In this document: in pieces, positions 24,789-38,608 of the stretch | Numbering within the stretch: the first letter of the stretch is position 1 | How the letters are laid out: every line of letters starts with the position of its first letter | Origin: Siderastrea siderea | Taxonomy: Eukaryota > Cnidaria > Anthozoa > Scleractinia > Rhizangiidae | Length of the DNA stretch: 64,000 nt | Direction: 5' to 3' | NCBI GenBank assembly: GCA_964030785.1 | Contig: OZ034978.1 | Coordinates: forward strand, 18,788,953 to 18,852,952 | Position numbers and translations under genes: made by a program | Notes under the pieces: model-generated | The model's database searches: none | Told to the model about the DNA's origin: nothing | The model's input: the letters and a program-made list of their open reading frames with translations, nothing else

Positions 24789-26447
24789 AACAAATTTCAT
24801 ATATTATTTCTTATTTTTGTAGTTTTTGTACTTTCAACATTTCTATTCTTATCCACGGTAAACATCCTTGTAAAAAATTTTGTTTTTTTGCGCAAAACGT
24901 GAATGAAGCTTTACACAACGATATGCCCCCCGGCCCCGGCCCGAGGTTATTCACTACAACTGCCAAAGGGACTATAATGTCAGCTGTTTTTTGCCACACT
25001 TTGCAATGCCACATTTACATATACGAAAACCTAAAAATAAAGGTCCAGTTTTGTTCAGAGATACTACAATAGCGCAGTGAAACTATTACCGGTAATAAAT
25101 GTTACTTGCATTTCAACCTAGAAAAAAAGTGCGCTATTGTTGTGGAAAACTAAAATAGCTGTTAGATCATTTCCGACTTATTTTCACAGGCTGTCATAAG
25201 AAAAAACAGCTATAACAATATTGTACATTTTAGTTCTTTTACATACTGTTCAGTGGAGGTGGAATTTACAAGAGAACGTCTAAGTTTTGTTTTTACTATT
25301 TCAAGCAATGCGCCGACTCAGTTCAATAAAAGCCTAAGCACTGACTACAGTCGAAGCTCTCGTAAGCGACCACCTCGGGAATTCAGAAAAGTGGTCGCAA
25401 CTAGAGCTGGTCGCTCAGGAGAAAGGGCTCTCGTAAGTGACCACATGATGAAACAATAGAGCTAGAGAGTGGTCGTTTGCAGGAGCTTTAAGCGTAAAGC
25501 TTGGCGTATGTTTATGGTTACTAATAGTTTTGTAGTAATAATATTAAATAGTTTTTTAAAACCTATCACGGAAGAAGTCCGCGACGGTACAAGTCAAGGA
25601 ACCATTAGCACTTGGGATCAGTGTATTACTCTAAATTTTAACACGGGGCGAGTGCTTTCATTAAAGTGTTAACCGAGTGGTCGCTTACGAGAACTTAAAA
25701 ACAAAGGAAAAAGCCCGTTGGTAATTCACAAAAGTGGTCGCGGTCGCTTACGGGAGCGGTCGCTTACGTGAGCTTTTCATTACGGAGTTTAAGTGAAGAG
25801 TCAAACGGGGTTTCACAATGCTGGGCGTAAGTAGAGCTTGTCGCTTACGAGAGTGGTCGCAAGGAGAGCTTTGACTGTACTAACAGGAACGTGAGTGGGG
25901 TGGCCAAACGCTAAAAAATTTTCCTCAGTACAAATTTGAGCTCCATCACAGTTTGCAACTAGCCGCGCTTAATCAAAGTTGTAAACTTGCGTTTACTACG
26001 AACAGTCCCTCTTTTCCTAGCCTGTTCCAGGTTCTGAGAGTTCCAGTCAGCTTTGAACATACAGAACATGACGTCGTAGTTTTTTATTATTAGTAGTATT
26101 GTTTATTTGATTTATTTTAATATCACTTGCGAACTGTCCTAATAAGGATTTTGCAAGTAATAGATGTAGACGTAGATGTAGTAGTGAGGGCGAAAAACTA
26201 ATAAGGGGACGCAAAAATAAGTCTCTCAAAGACTGGAACAAGCTACTCTTTTCTCTCAACGACAGTCGAGCCGGATCACGCGTGTGAAAGCTCTGCTCAC
26301 GCCCAAAGGAGCGCTCGCCGCTTTGATCTAGCCATGTATGATTCTTCGCGCGAGCTCTATTTGTTTATCCCTAAACAAAAGAAATTAAATAAATAAAATA
26401 ACGAATGCTGGCACTCTCCCTGGTTCGTATAAGCCTTATTTACTCAC

Positions 26448-27406
26448 CCAAAGAGTTCTTTGATTTCTTTTTCGGAAGCTTCAAAAGGAACATTTCGCAC
26501 CAGGATTTTTGAACTGTTTTGTTTCGCCAAAGAGGCTGGCTTGCGTTGTAACGCCTTGTTGCTATAAACATGTGTAAAGAAAATAAAGAATCAGCACTTT
26601 AAAACTGGAAGAAATTCACCTGCGTTTCATTCCTGAAACTAAAGTTTGAGTTACAGGGTAAAAAAGAAAAATTATTTTCGCCCAACGTGGGGCTCGAACC
26701 CACGACCCTGAGATTAAGAGTCTCATGCTCTACCGACTGAGCTAGCCGGGCGAGTTGGACTGTAATCGCGAAATAAATACGACTCACCTAAATTCTCCTT
26801 AATGTGAATTGACCAAACTGCGACTGAGGTTGCGTTCATTTTACTTTAGTCAGCCTATTTTCAGATCTGTAGACTGCAAAACAGTCTCTTTCTCTCAGAT
26901 CTTTCTCAAGACCGAAGTTGAATAGAGCGCACTACAATATCCGAAACCAGACCGAGCCAACATAACATTCCTCCTTCCTGCGTGCGTGGATTGTTTGGAT
27001 TGCCATGTTCCTAAATGGAACAGAAAATCGAATTTTCGATCGCTAACCCGAAAAAGAAAAAAGCGTAGTATTAAATAAACAGGATCCTAGAGACAAGCCT
27101 TTAGTCAAGTAATGTAATTTTAAGTTTTAAAGTCACTAGATAAAATCCTTAAGTGTGAACCACTTTCAAGAGTTTGCTGTTATGGACAAATATTAACAAG
27201 ACGTCTGAAAAATGTTGTGCATTATTTTTTGTTTGCCACTTTGTCAAAGTTGATACTTAAAAAATTCTACTTGGCTGTTTAAGAAAAGCACTCTACCCAT
27301 GCAAACCATGGATGAAAGCAAAGAAAATGTAAGATGCGGCTGCCATTCACCTGGGTTTCCTGTGAGACATCTTGAGTTCCAGAATGTGATCTTCAAGTGA
27401 CGAGTT
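26448..27406 (-). pseudogene. RBM19 exons a and b only, unit 4
   Basis: Exon a (27406-27351) and exon b (26561-26448) are intact and keep the donor GTGAGT. Exons c, d and e are missing because unit 4 has a large internal deletion whose junction lies near 25878. Exon b could splice only to exon c of unit 3 at 22843, some 3.6 kb further downstream. One change in exon b turns KASQR into KALQR. Confidence 0.8.
26679..26751 (-). tRNA. tRNA-Lys(CTT), unit 4
   Basis: An intact cloverleaf identical to the unit 3 gene, with anticodon CTT and a downstream T-rich terminator. It is retained although the unit lost RBM19 exons c-e. Confidence 0.96.
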
Positions 27407-27586
27407 CTGAATGAAAACATTACGAAAAATAAGGTGTTGGTTACTTTTGATCAGTATATATAATCAGGAGAAAAGACAATCTACAACTGAAACATACGGG
27501 CAAAGAAGCGAATGACTAGAAAAATCGACAGGTGACGATCTCATGAAGGAAACTATTGTTTGAAAGTACGAATTGGTGCTACGAAC

Positions 27587-27658
27587 TCCCACATGGTCTA
27601 GCGGTTAGGGTTTCTGGTTTTCACCCAGGCGGCCCGGGTTCGACTCCCGGTGTGGGAA
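27587..27658 (+). tRNA. tRNA-Glu(TTC), unit 4
   Basis: An intact cloverleaf with anticodon TTC. One A to G change lies between the D-arm and the anticodon arm and breaks no stem. Confidence 0.95.
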
Positions 27659-29507
27659 AACAAATTTCATATATTATTTCTTATTTTTGTAGCTTTTGTA
27701 CTTTTAACATTACTATTCTTATCCACGGTAAACATCCTTGTAAAAAATTTTGTTTTTATTTGCGTAAAACGTGAATGAAACTTTACACAACGATACGCCC
27801 CCGGCCCCCGCCCGAGGTTATTCACTACAACTGCCAAAGGCACTATAGTGTCAGCTTTTTTTGCCACACTTTGCAATGCCACATTTACATATACGAAAAC
27901 CTAAAAATAAAGGTCCAGTTTTGTTCAGAGATACTACAATAGGGCAGTGAAACTATTACCGGTAATAAATGTTACTTGCATTTCAACCTAGAAAAAAAGT
28001 GCGCTATTGTTGTGGAAAACTAAAATAGCTGTTAGATCATTTCCGACATATTTTCACAGGCTGTCATAAGAAAAAACAGCTATAACAATATTGTACATTT
28101 TAGTTCTTTTACATACTGTTCAGTGGAGGTGGAATTTACAAGAGAACGTCTAAGTTTTGTTTTTACTATTTCAAGCAATGCGCCGCTTTAGTGTTAAAGC
28201 CAAAGTACTGACTCAGTTCAATAAAAGCCTAAGCACTGACTACAGTCGAAGCTCTCGTAAGCGACCACCTCGGGAATTCAGAAAAGTGGTCGCAACTAGA
28301 GCTGGTCGCTCAGGAGAAAGGGCTCTCGTAAGTGACCACATGATGAAACAATAGAGCTAGAGAGTGGTCGTTTGCAGGAGCTTTAAGCGTAAAGCTTGGC
28401 GTATGTTTATGGTTACTAATAGTTTTGTAGTAATAATATTAAATAGTTTTTTAAAACCTATCACGGAAGAGGTCCGCGACGGTACAAGTCAAGGAACCAT
28501 TAGCACTTGGGATATGTATTACTCTAAATCTGAACACGAACCGAGTGCTTTCATTAAAGTGTTAACCGAGTGGTCGCTTACGAGAACTTTAAAACAAAGG
28601 AAAAAGCCCGTTGGTAATTCACAAAAGTGGTCGCGGTCGCTTACGGGAGCTTTTCATTACGGAGTTTAAGTGAAGAGTCAAACGGGGTTAGTTTCACAAT
28701 GCTGGGCGTAAGTAGAGCTTGTCGCTTACGAGAGTGGTCGCAAGGAGAGCTTTGACTGTATTTACAAAGGTTTAGGCGCGATGCCTTCAGATACGACTCG
28801 AACTCAATTCAAACTTAACTTTTTTAAATACGAACGTCCAAATTTTGAGCTGAGTCTCAGCTGGAAATCTATGTTCTCACTTTTTGGGCAACTTAAGCCT
28901 GAGAACGTTCTAACTATGCTCTTAAGTAACATGATACAGCATTAAAGACTTGACACTAATATACATGTATTGTCTTAGTATCTGGCGCCCATTTAGACTG
29001 CACAATTACTCAGACCAAACTGTTACCTTTAACTTAGATTGTCCGAATTTAAACCTGTATTTGAGTTCTTGTGAAAAACGTGGACAAACATAAAGACTTT
29101 CTAGCTAAATCTCAGCTTCGGTAGTTCTTAGCATGCTCTAATAAGAGCAAAATTTTAAAAAATTTGGGCCAATCTCAGCCTCAACGTTCCTACAAAAAAG
29201 TTCTTATGGAAAAAAGTGTAACAGCAAATTCACCTTGAGTTACAATAAGATACGTTTATTTCAGTATTTATTTGTTTTAATGCACAACTAAGAAAGAGAA
29301 TGAAAGCTAAATTATCAGTAAATAGCTTTGACAACTTGACAGCTTAAAGAAGAGCCAGCATCTCTTTCCAATGAGCCCTCCTTCCCTTGCCAGTTAAACA
29401 AACTACCAATGCGCATGCGTGCAACGAAATTATGGAAATTTTAGTGAATGGCTTCACTGTTAAAAACACTATTTTAATTGAAACAATCATGCCGAGTAAT
29501 TTGTTTT

Positions 29508-30874
29508 ATTATATGGCAAGCAATTCTCCACTCTAAATCGAGTGTTCTGATTGGTTAGTTTTCGGTCGGGATTTTACAGTACGGACCATTACCATGGAAA
29601 CGGTCCTTTTTGGATATTTTTTTTTTCGCGCTCCCGCTCCCGCAAAATTCAAGCTGCGAAAATCGAAGAAGATGAAAAAAGGGAAAGGTTTGGAGCTGGT
29701 ACAAAACAAATGAACGAGGTAAACTCGTCTGTTTAGAAAAAGCGCTCTTCAATGAACTTTACCGACTTTTTGACTAAGCAAAAGACTCGGTAGTGAATCA
29801 AAAAGCGTGGCCAACGTTCTTCAGTGGCTGTGTGTGTTTATTCTTTGTTCGTACGGCTAAAGACTGTAAGCTGTAAAGAGCCGAGTAAATCGGCCAAGAC
29901 TTAAACAATAATTATTAAAATTCAGCATTAACAAAAGAGTATTTTTCTCGCAAGAAAAAATGGAAACTGCAAAACAACTAGTAAACGGCTTTCATCGGCA
30001 ACTGTAAGACTTAATAAATCGAAAGGAAACGATCACGTTCTTGTCTAGTTTAAAATTGGGCATCGCTTCAGTCAGCGCTTTCCACAAGAACATATTAAAG
30101 CTACACGTTCATGTATTAAACTAACAGTGTACCTTGATTCCTCAGCGAGATTTTTGCTCTTGTAGTTGACATCCTTGAAAATAGTTTTAGCTTGTTCACA
30201 AGACCGCTCTTGCTGTAGTTATAGCTCGCGATAAAAACAACCTTGTCAGGTGAGACGAAAATTTGCTCTCAGCATCCACAAAGCTCTCCATAAAGCCACT
30301 GAAGCAAACAACTTGCAGTATTTGATGGTGAGATAATTCCCAGTGTCTTTTTTTTAAAGTCCAAGTGTTCCTTTGTTCACGTTACAGACTAACATGCTGC
30401 CACAATTTCCAGTTTGAGAAGCACGTTTGTGAAATTTTATGGCGGCCTTTTCATTATTCTTCTTTTTCCCGAGTTGTCTCCGCCCATAACGAAGAAGTCT
30501 TTTCAAATAAAACTACCTTGTGTTGTAGAGGACGACGAAAAACTGACACATATAATAGATTCGTTCAAGAGCCACGCAAGTTTTTGCCGAACGACAGCAA
30601 CGATCATCAAACTGATTCAAAAGCCAGTTAAAATCGCGGGCTTCTTTCCTTGAAATCGCGCCGGAAATTGACTTGAATGAACTACCAGAAGTGTTGTTTC
30701 GTACGCAAAGTGATGCCATATAATAAACCACTTACTAACTTCACAATGGGGAATATTGGCCCTCGGTCGTTTTTGTACGGACCTCGCTGCGCTCGGTCCG
30801 TACTGCCACGACCTCGGGCCAATATTCCCCAGTACGGCCCTCGCGCTCAGTTAGTAAGAGGTTATTATCAAAAC
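29508..30874. mobile_element. 1.37-kb insertion in U5 (same site as U3)
   Basis: It has the same boundaries and content as the U3 insertion with point differences, including the internal palindromic segment. The same insertion site in both units means they were copied after insertion rather than hit independently. Confidence 0.7.
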
Positions 30875-32652
30875 CAAACAGTACCATGAAAAATAAAATG
30901 ACTGAACCGTGGACAGAAAAGTCATCCCACAATTGAGCCACGGTCAAGTTGTGGTGTTATAAATGGGCACCAAAACATAGCCTAAATTCGGCTGGGCGAA
31001 ATGCTCGCTTTAGGGGCCACTACCGAGGGACGTACGTTCCTGCCATTGCCCCTGGGAAGGCCCTTGTCTATCCCAGATGGATAGCCTCTGAAGGAGAGGA
31101 GTGGATCACTAGAAACAGGCTTGGCGAGTTACAGTGGGCAGATGACCCTGTTCTATCAGGACGGAGGATGCCAGTAGCTGCGTCACAGTTGGAAAGGTTC
31201 CACGGCCGGCATGGTTAGTTCAATCAGCGCGGTAGCGTCCAAAAAAACGCTATAACTCAATTCAGACTACTCTTCGTCCAACCCACTTTTTAATTTTCTT
31301 TTTTCAAAGAGGTAACAGGCACCCTTACTTCTGAAGAAACGTTTGTCCACGAGTGACAGGAATACTTTTTCTCTTTTATCTGTGAACGTCGCTTGCACTT
31401 GCATTTGCGTTTGCGTCGCTCGTGTGAACCAGCCTTAAGTGTTTTTGTTAATCCAAGAGGAGTAACATAAAATAATCCAGCGCACGGCCACCCAAAAAAC
31501 CCCCGCACTGCAGGCAAGTTTATGCCTTTTGTATCAATTTTTGTACCAATAATTCATTACTTTGCCGCGAGTCTCAAAGGTTTCTTCTCGTCACAATTTT
31601 GTCTTTAGAACCTCACAAAAAATGCACGTGACAGTACAAGCTGCTGATGTTGCAAAAACCTGAGCTTGGACTGATTAACACTCAGGGTGGTGCGACTGTG
31701 CCTCTACAAATATCCGAAAATGACAACAACGCTCTGTACCTCAGAATTTGAGCTTTATTTTTCTGATCCACTGCCCAATGATCTTTATTTGTAGCTGAGA
31801 CTCGGGGCATATACACCTAGTAGAAGGCATGGCAAATTGCAACCAAAAATGCGATTACAAATGATACACCCAGTAGAACTTTTTACATTTGACATGGACT
31901 GATAAGACTCGCAGAATAATCATCACCACGAACAGCTTATATTTTGTAGTTAAGTCTTCCAATCCCAAGCCCTTGCATCTATGATAATCTGTATTTTTTT
32001 TAAATTCTTCGTACATTTATTCCACTTGTTCTCTTCCAGATAGCGTCCTCAGCGTTCTAAACGTGGTTGCTGCTTTTGACTCTGCGAATGAAATCCTGAA
32101 GGTTACTTCCCTGTGGTGTTGTTGGTTATGCTGTGCAAGGTGGCTCTAGCCTCTGAGTAAGTGCAGGAAATCCTAAAATGTAAAACTGAAATGAAAGCTA
32201 CCGAGCAGTATCTTTCTGTGGTGCTGTTTGTGACACTGTACAAGGTGGTTCTACATTTTGAGTGGTGTAAATTAAATCCTCGTTTCACTGTTGAATTGCA
32301 TGCTACCAAACAAAAGTACAGCGCTTTTCCAACACTTCCCAAAATCTCTTTTAAGTATTATTGCCCCCAAAATGAACTGGGGTGCAATTAGGACCGACCT
32401 GCCAGCAGGATGGTACATGAAGAGATGTCACCTCAGTTTTCCCTTAGTTGGCGATTCTTTTTTCTCGTCTCCTTTTTTATGATAATGTCAATGTCCTGAT
32501 AGAGTGAAATGAACTTAGATAATTGCCTGTTTAGTCCAAGTTCTAAGATTACTTATTCGTCGTCAGGTAATGTTATCAATTTTCTAGTTTCTCGAAGTAA
32601 GACATGGCTCCGCTGAGTTTCTGCTTCTTGTGTTAGTCACTAGTCGAGATAA

Positions 32653-35272
32653 TCACACCTGCATTTCTGTGTCTAGTAAGTCATCCAGTAAATCTTTCTT
32701 CTTCTTTGCCGTTTTTGGAGCTGAGCAGGAGTTAAGGTACTTCTGATTGTTTCACAATAGATGACGTGCCAAAAAATTCAACTTTTTTTGCGGTTGTTTA
32801 TCCAGCCAAAAAATACACTTCCATATAATAAAAAGTTAGCTGATGGATTTTCTTAAGTCGGCTATTGTAGCTGTCTACGTAAGAATATGACTTTTGTTAG
32901 CATCGTTTGAAGAACTCAAAATAAAAAGTCAGTTTGTTTTCAAAGGATACTGCCATGAAAATGTTCAGCGGTTCTCTTTCTAAGAGCCTCAACGCTGTCC
33001 TCGTCCTCGGCCCATTCTAGCACCAGTCTTCTCCCGTACAAATGGGTACTGCTGCATAGTGACTCGAATGTGCGCTATAAAGACATTCATATATCGTTCA
33101 CTCAATTGCCTTTACCCACCCCACCAACCTAAACTTTCTTTAGCAGGAAGGTGCCAATGGCTTAGTCAGGTGAACGAGTATGATTTCTAGACTGGTTAAG
33201 ACGGTTCAATCGTTCCCCGTGTCGTTTCGTATACATATCTCATCAGAAAGGCGGGAGTAAAACGCGTTCAGGAAAAAACAGAGTGATTTTGAGATGTGCG
33301 GAACTGGGAAAGGTATTTCATGGACCGGCTTACCAGAGTATCATGTTCACCTAGGGGAAGGGGAAGGGGATGGAGACAATGAAATTCCCTTTCTCTTGTT
33401 TCTCTTCCCCCCCCCCCCCCGATACTCAGGCTACGGTCAGGCGGGTCAGGTCATTTACCGACATACTGTTGCTTACTTTTGCGTCTTGCTTGGTGACAAA
33501 GTCAACAAAGGCGAATCCTCTGTGGGTCCCAGTGCCCGACAGCTTCTTTGGAAGCCTCAAGGTTTTGATTTCGCCGAACGTGCTGCGAAGAAGAGACGAA
33601 AGTGCAAGTTAATTTATTGCTGTGCTCCTTACACCCGTCTGGTCTAGTAGTCCAGTGCTGCTGAGGTCGTGGTTTGGAATCCAGCGCTGTTATCTTTTTT
33701 AAGCTGAAACTACAAACAAGTTTCTAAAAAAGCCAATAAGAGGGCAGTACTAACAGGAACGTGAGTGGGGTGGCCAAACGCTAAAAAATTTTCCTACAAA
33801 TTTGAGCTCCATCACAGTTTGCAACTAGCCGCGCTTAATCAAAGTTGTAAACTTGCGTTTACTACGAACAGTCCCTCTTTTCCTAGCCTGTTCCAGGTTC
33901 TGAGAGTTCCAGTCAGCTTTGAACATACAGAACATGACGTCGTAGTTTTTTATTATTAGTAGTATTGTTTATTTGATTTATTTTAATATCACTTGCCAAC
34001 TGTCCTAATAAGGATTTTGCAAGTTATAGATGTAGACGTAGATGTAGTAGCGAGGGCGAAAAACTAATAAGGGGACGCAAAAATAAGTCTCTCAAAGACT
34101 GGAACAAGCTACTCTTTTCTCTCAACGACAGTCGAGCCGGATCACGCGTGTGAAAGCTCTCCTCACGCCCAAAGGAGCGCTCTCCGCTTTGATCTAGCCA
34201 TGTATGATTCTTCGCGCGAGCTCTATTTGTTTATCCCTAAACAAAAGAAATTAAATAAATAAAATAACGAATGCTGGCATTCTCCCTGGTTCGTATAAGC
34301 CTTATTTACTCACCCAAAGAGTTCTTTGATTTCTTTTTCGGAAGCTTCAAAAGGAACATTTCGCACCAGGATTTTTGAACTGTTTTGTTTCGCCAAAGAG
34401 GCTGGCTTGCGTTGTAACGCCTTGTTGCTATAAACATGTGTAAAGAAAATAAAGAATCAGCACTTTAAAACTGGAAGAAATTCACCTGCGTTTCATTCCT
34501 GAAGCTAAAGTTTGAGTTACAGGGTAAAAAAGAAAAAATATTTTCGCCCAACGTGGGGCTCGAACCCACGACCCTGAGATTAAGAGTCTCATGCTCTACC
34601 GACTGAGCTAGCCGGGCGAGTTGGATTCTAACCGCGAAATAAATACGACTCACCTAAATTCTCCTTAATGTGAATTGACCAAACTGCGACTGAGGTTGCG
34701 TTCATTTTACTATAGTCAGCCTATTTTCAGATCTGTAGACTGCAAAACAGTCTCTTTCTCTCAGATCTTTCTCAAGACCGAAGTTGAATAGAGCGCACTA
34801 CAATATCCGAAACCAGACCGAGTCAACATAACATTCCTCCTTCCTGCGTGCGTGGATTGTTTGGATTGCCATGTTCCTAAATGGAACAGAAAATCGAATT
34901 TTCGATCGCTAACCCGAAAAGGAAAAAAGCGTAGTGTTAAATAAACAGGATCCTAGAGACAAGCCTTTAGTCAAGTAATGTAATTTTAAGTTTTAAAGTC
35001 ACTAGATAAAATCCTTAAGTGTGAACCACTTTCAAGAGTTTGCTGTTATGGACAAATATTAACAAGACGTCTGAAAAATGTTGTGCATTATTTTTTGTTT
35101 GTCACTTTGTCAAAGTTGATACTTAAAAAATTCTACTTGCCTGTTTAAGAAAAGCACTCTACCCATGCAAACCATGGATGAAAGCAAAGAAAATGTAAGA
35201 TGCGGCTGCCATTCACCTGGGTTTGCTGTGAGACATCTTGAGTTCCAGAATGTGATCTTCAAGTGACGAGTT
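32653..35272 (-). pseudogene. RBM19 terminal exons a-e, unit 5 (open, no upstream exons)
   Basis: Five RBM19 exons run on the minus strand: a 35272-35217, b 34427-34314, c 33582-33477, d 33074-32951 and e 32720-32653 with TGA. All lengths (56, 114, 106, 124, 68) equal those of the copy A set, splice signals are present and I see no frameshift or stop, so the RRM6 and C-terminal coding potential is intact. The last codon before the stop changes Glu to Val. No RRM4 or RRM5 exons lie upstream within this unit, so it could only be used as an alternative 3' end by long-range splicing from copy A or B. Otherwise it is a non-functional gene fragment. Confidence 0.8.
34545..34617 (-). tRNA. tRNA-Lys(CTT), unit 5
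   Basis: An intact cloverleaf with anticodon CTT, T-loop TTCGAGC and a downstream T-run, in the RBM19 intron between exons a and b. Confidence 0.96.
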
Positions 35273-35452
35273 CTGAATGAAAACATTAAGAAAAATAAGG
35301 TGTTGGTTACTTTTGATCAGGAAAATATAATCAGGAGAAAAGACAATCTACAACTGAAACATACGGGCAAAGAAGCGAATGACTAGAAAAATCGACAGGT
35401 GACGATCTCATGAAGGAACTACTGTTTGAAAGTACAAATTGGTGCTACGAAC

Positions 35453-35524
35453 TCCCACATGGTCTAGCGGTTAGGATTTCTGGTTTTCACCCAGGCGGCC
35501 CGGGTTCGACTCCCGGTGTGGGAA
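35453..35524 (+). tRNA. tRNA-Glu(TTC), unit 5
   Basis: An intact cloverleaf with anticodon TTC and T-loop TTCGACT, followed by a T-run. Confidence 0.96.
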
Positions 35525-37183
35525 AACAAATTTCATTTTTTATTTCTTATTTTTGTAGTTTTTGTACTTTTAACATTTCTATTCTTATCCACGGTAAACA
35601 TCCTTGTAAAAAATTTTGTTTTTATTTGCGTAAAACGTGAATGAAACTTTACACAACGATACGCCTCCGGCCCCCGCCCGAGGTTATTCACTACAACTGC
35701 CAAAGGGACTATAATGTCAGCTGTTTTTTGCCACACTTTGCAATGCCACGTTTACATATACGAAAACCTAAAAATAATGGTCCAGCTTTGTTCAGAGATA
35801 CTACAATAGGGCAGTGAAACTATTACTGGTAATAAATGTTACTTGCATTTCAACCTAGAAAAAAGTGTGCTATTGTTGTGGAAAACTAAAATAGCTGTTA
35901 GATCATTTCCGACATATTTTCACAGGCTGTCATAAGAAAAAACAGCTATAACAATATTGTACATTTTAGTTCTTTTACATACTGTTCAGTGGAGGTGGAA
36001 TTTACAAGAGAACGTCTAAGTTTTGTTTTTACTATTTCAAGCAATGCACCGCTTTAGTGTTAAAGCCAAAGTACTGACTCAGTTCAATGAAAGCCTAAGC
36101 ACTGACTACAGTCGAAGCTCTCGTAAGCGACCACCTCGGGAATTCAGAAAAGTGGTCGCAACTAGAGCTGGTCGCTCAGGAGAAAGGGCTCTCGTAAGCG
36201 ACCACATGATGAAACAATAGAGCTAGAGAGTGGTCGTTTGCAGGAGCTTTAAGCGTAAAGCTTGGCGCATGTTTATGGTTACTAATAGTTTTGTAGGAAT
36301 AATATTAAATAGTTTTTTAAAACCTATCACGGAAGAGGTCTGCGAAGGTACAAGTCAAGGAACCATTAGCACTTGGGATATGTATTACTCTAAATTTGAA
36401 CACGAACCGAGTGCTTTCATTAAAGTGTTAACCGAGTGGTCGCTTACGAGAACTTTAAAACAAAGGAAAAAGCCCGTTGGTAATTCACAAAAGTGGTCGC
36501 GGTAGCTTACGGGAGCGGTCGCTTCCGAGAGTGGTCGGAAGGAAAGCTTTGACTGTATTTACAAAGGTTAAGGCGCGATGCCTTCAGATACAACTCGAAC
36601 TCGATTCAAACTTAATTTTTTAAATACGAACGTCCAAATTTTGAGCTGAGTCTCAGTTGGAAATGGATGTTCTTACTTTTTAGGCAACTTAAGCCTGAGA
36701 ACGTTCTAGCTATGCTGTTAAGTAACATGATACAGCATTAAAGACTTGAAACTAATATACATGTATTGTCTTAGTATCTGGCGCCCATTTAGACTGCACA
36801 ATTCAGTTAGACCAAACTGTTGCCTTTAACTTAGATTGTCCGAATTTAAACCTGTATTTGAGTTCTTGTGAAAAACGTGGACAAACATAAAGACTTTCTA
36901 GCTAAATCTCAGCTTCGGTAGTTCTTAGCATGTTCTTTTAAGAGCAAAATTTTAAAAAAATTGGGCTAATTTCACCCTCAACGTTCCTACAAAAAAGTTC
37001 TTATGGAAAAAAGCGTAACAGCAAATTCACCTTGAGGTACAATAAGATACGTTTATTTATTTATTTGTTTTAATGCACAACTAAGAAAGAGAATGAAAGC
37101 TAAATTATCAGTAAATAGCTTTGACAACTTGACAGCTTAAAGAAGAGCCAGCATCTCTTTCCAATGAGCCCTCCTTCCCTTGC

Positions 37184-37425
37184 CTCCTTCCCATTGCGCA
37201 TGCGTACAACGAAATTATGGAAATTTTAGTGAATGGCTTCACTGTAAAAAACACTATTTTAATTGAAACAATCATGCCGAGTAATTTGTTTTATCAAAAC
37301 TAAACTCCTTCCCATTGCGTATGCGTACAACGAAATTATGGAAATTTTAGTGAATGGCTTCACTGTAAAAAACATTATTTTAATTGAAACAATCATGCCG
37401 AGTAATTTGTTTTATCAAAACTAAA
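37184..37425. repeat. 121-bp direct tandem duplication in U6
   Basis: The segment starting CTCCTTCCCATTGCG is repeated twice back to back, at 37184-37304 and 37305-37425, with few differences. The other units have it once. Confidence 0.9.
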
Positions 37426-38490
37426 CAGTACCATGAAAAATAAAATGACTGAACCGTGGACAGAAAAGTCATCCCACAATTGAGCCACGGTCAAGTTGTG
37501 GTGTTTTAAATGGGCACCAAAACATAGCCCAAATCCGGTTGGGTGAAATGCTCGCTTCAGGGGCCACTACCGAGGGACGTACGTTCCTGCCATTGCCCCT
37601 GGGAAGGTCTGAGACAAAGGCCCTTGTCTATCCCAGATAGATAGCCTCTGAAGGAGAGGAGTGGATCACTAGAAACAGGCTTAGCGAGTTAGAGTGGGCA
37701 GATGACCCTGTTCTATCAGGACGGAGGATGCCAGTAGCTGCGTCACAGTTGGAAAGGTTCCACGGCCGGCATGGTTAGTTCAATCGGCGAAGTAGCGTCC
37801 AAAAAAACGCTGTAACTCAATTCAGACTACTCTTCGTCCAACCCACTTTTTAATTTTCTTTTTTCTAAGAAGTAACAGGCACCCTTACTTCTGAAGAAAC
37901 GTTTGTCCACGAGTGACAGGAATACTTTTTCTCTTTTATCTGTGAACGTCGCTTGCACTTGCATTTGCGTTTGCGTCGCTCGTGTGAACCAGCCTTAAGT
38001 GTTTTTGTTAATCCAAGAGGAGTAACATAAAATAATCCAGCGCACGGCCACCCAAAAACCCCCCACACTGCAGGCAAGTTTATGCCTTTTGTATCAATTT
38101 TTGTACCAATAATTCATTACTTTGCCGCGAGTCTCAAAGGTTTCTTCTCGTCACAATTTTGTCTTTAGAGCCTCACAAAAAATTCGCGTGACAGTACAAG
38201 TTGCTGAAGTTGCAAAAACCTGAGCTTGGACTGATTAACACTCAGGGTGGTGCGACTGTGCCTCTACAAATATCCGAAAATGACAACAACGCTCTGTACC
38301 TCAGAATTTGAGCTTTATTTTTCTGATCCACTGCCCAATGATCTTTATTTGTAGCTGAGACTCGGGACATATACACCTAGTAGAAGGCATGGCAAATTGC
38401 AACCAAAAATGCGATTACAAATGATACACCCAGTAGAACATTTTACATTTGACATGGACTGATAAGACTCGCAGAATAATCATCACCACG

Positions 38491-38608
38491 AACAGCTTAT
38501 ATTTTGTAGTTAAGTCTTCCAATCCCAAGCCCTTGCATCTACGATAATGAACAGCTTATATTTTGTAGTTAAGTCTTCCAATCCCAAGCCCTTGCATCTA
38601 CGATAATC
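38491..38608. repeat. 59-bp direct tandem duplication in U6
   Basis: The segment starting AACAGCTTATATTTTG is present twice, at 38491 and 38550, and once in the other units. Confidence 0.9.

Larger units (their letters stand above)
17002..25078. repeat. Tandem unit U3 (8.1 kb)
   Basis: This is a full unit with a 1.37-kb insertion (18739-20110) that occurs at the same site in U5. It has intact RBM19 exons a-e and intact tRNA-Lys and tRNA-Glu. A private segment near 17664-17820, inside the GTGGTCGC cluster, is absent from the other units. Confidence 0.9.
25079..27948. repeat. Tandem unit U4 (2.9 kb, internally deleted)
   Basis: The left edge and the tRNA-bearing right part are present. At about 25878 the sequence jumps from the end of the GTGGTCGC cluster to the DNA just upstream of the exon b side, removing about 3.5 kb relative to U1, including exons c-e. 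A 25-nt deletion near 25313 is shared only with U7. Confidence 0.9.
27949..35815. repeat. Tandem unit U5 (7.9 kb)
   Basis: This is a full unit with the same 1.37-kb insertion as U3 (here about 29508-30874), so U3 and U5 descend from one inserted ancestor. RBM19 exons a-e and both tRNA genes are intact. The minisatellite cluster is at about 28240-28745. Confidence 0.9.
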
